The notes under the pieces: generated by a model
The model's input: the letters and a program-made list of their open reading frames with translations, nothing else
Database searches by the model: none
Told to the model about the DNA's origin: nothing
From: JACMLD01 sp036500065
GTDB lineage: Bacteria; Bacteroidota; Bacteroidia; Chitinophagales; Chitinophagaceae
Direction of reading: 5' to 3'
DNA: 6,246 nucleotides
Assembly: GCA_036500065.1 (NCBI GenBank)
Contig: DASYCT010000358.1
Location: forward strand, 1 to 6,246
Made by a program: the position numbers and the translations under genes
Shown: positions 5,814 to 6,246 of the stretch, one piece after another
Numbering within the stretch: the stretch's first letter is position 1
How the letters are laid out: the number at the start of each line of letters is the position of its first letter

Positions 5814-6246
5814 ATGATCTCGGGAATCGATGATTTTCAGTCTGTTTTTTTCATTGGGGTCGCGGGCACCGGTATGAGCGCCATTGCGCAATACCTGGCT
5901 GGGCTCGGAAAAGAGGTGGGGGGCAGCGACCGCTACTTCAAGGCGGGCGAATACAATGAAACGAAGGAAAAACTGGAAGCGGCTGGTATCCGGTGTTTTG
6001 TGCAGGACGGGGAGGGCATTACTCCTGCCACCCAACTGGTGGTGGTATCGGCGGCGGTAGAGGATACGGTGGGAGAGGTGCTCAAATCGAAGCAATTGGG
6101 GATTCCCATCATACAGCGTTCCGAACTACTGGCATGGATAGCACGGAGCAAGAAAACGATCGCCGTGGGCGGCACTTCAGGCAAGAGTACTACCAGCGCC
6201 ATGTTGTTTGACATATTGCAATACGCGGGACTGGAACCGGGTATCA
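5814..6246 (+). CDS. MurC/Mpl-like Mur ligase (3' partial)
   Basis: The first 144 residues of a Mur ligase are present and the frame is open to the right edge. Family enzymes use ATP to join an amino acid or peptide to a UDP-linked muramyl precursor in the cytoplasm. Residues about 10-105 form the N-terminal Rossmann-like domain: VFFIGVAGTGMSAIAQYL at 11-28, GGSD at 36-39, VVVSAAV at 76-82 and a GIPIIQRSELLAWI segment at 96-109. The central ATPase domain begins at about 113 with TIAVGGTSGKSTTSAM. The P-loop is GTSGKST (120-126), whereas MurC and Mpl usually have GTHGKTT, so this may be a paralogue and not the cell-wall MurC. The ATG at 5814 is the only sensible start because an in-frame TAA lies at 5805-5807; an ATG at 5807 is out of frame and closes within nine codons. 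No other cell-division or cell-wall cluster gene is visible. Mur ligase family is near certain; the substrate is not. Confidence 0.88.
   Translation, partial: MISGIDDFQSVFFIGVAGTGMSAIAQYLAGLGKEVGGSDRYFKAGEYNETKEKLEAAGIRCFVQDGEGITPATQLVVVSAAVEDTVGEVLKSKQLGIPIIQRSELLAWIARSKKTIAVGGTSGKSTTSAMLFDILQYAGLEPGI

Overview
The window looks like chromosomal DNA from a member of the Bacteroidota, probably near the Chitinophagaceae. Several things point this way: a GH28 pectinase of the type common in that phylum, an outer-membrane Omp85/surface-antigen protein with a POTRA domain, an RhlE-type DEAD-box helicase with a glycine-rich tail, and upstream regions that fit the Bacteroidota promoter (-33 TTTG, -7 TAnnTTTG) better than a sigma70 consensus. 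The family assignment is inference; no rRNA or other marker gene is present.

Layout from left to right. (1) 1-1780, plus: C-terminal part of an Omp85/BamA-like barrel protein whose N-terminus lies before the window. (2) 1786-3450, minus: secreted GH28 polygalacturonase-like enzyme, converging on gene 1 with only 5 bp between the stop codons. (3) 3535-3668, minus: a possible small gene that reads well only with a one-base frame change. (4) 3717-4997, minus: RhlE-type DEAD-box RNA helicase, most likely starting at TTG. (5) 4998-5245: intergenic region with a good helicase promoter, a homopyrimidine tract and a strong terminator hairpin pointing along the plus strand, where no plus-strand gene is visible. 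(6) 5246-5680, minus: DoxX-family membrane protein. (7) 5681-5813: divergent promoter region. (8) 5814-6246, plus: start of a MurC/Mpl-like Mur ligase cut by the right edge.

The genes do not form one pathway. They look like independent housekeeping or accessory genes: envelope biogenesis (Omp85-like protein, Mur ligase), pectin use (GH28), RNA remodelling (helicase) and a small membrane protein. No mobile element, CRISPR array, tRNA, rRNA or defence cassette was seen. The items most worth a second look are the orphan plus-strand terminator at 5185-5218, the frame-disrupted small ORF at 3535-3668, and the unusual P-loop (GTSGKST rather than GTHGKT) of the Mur ligase. I did not find a convincing new multi-gene system.
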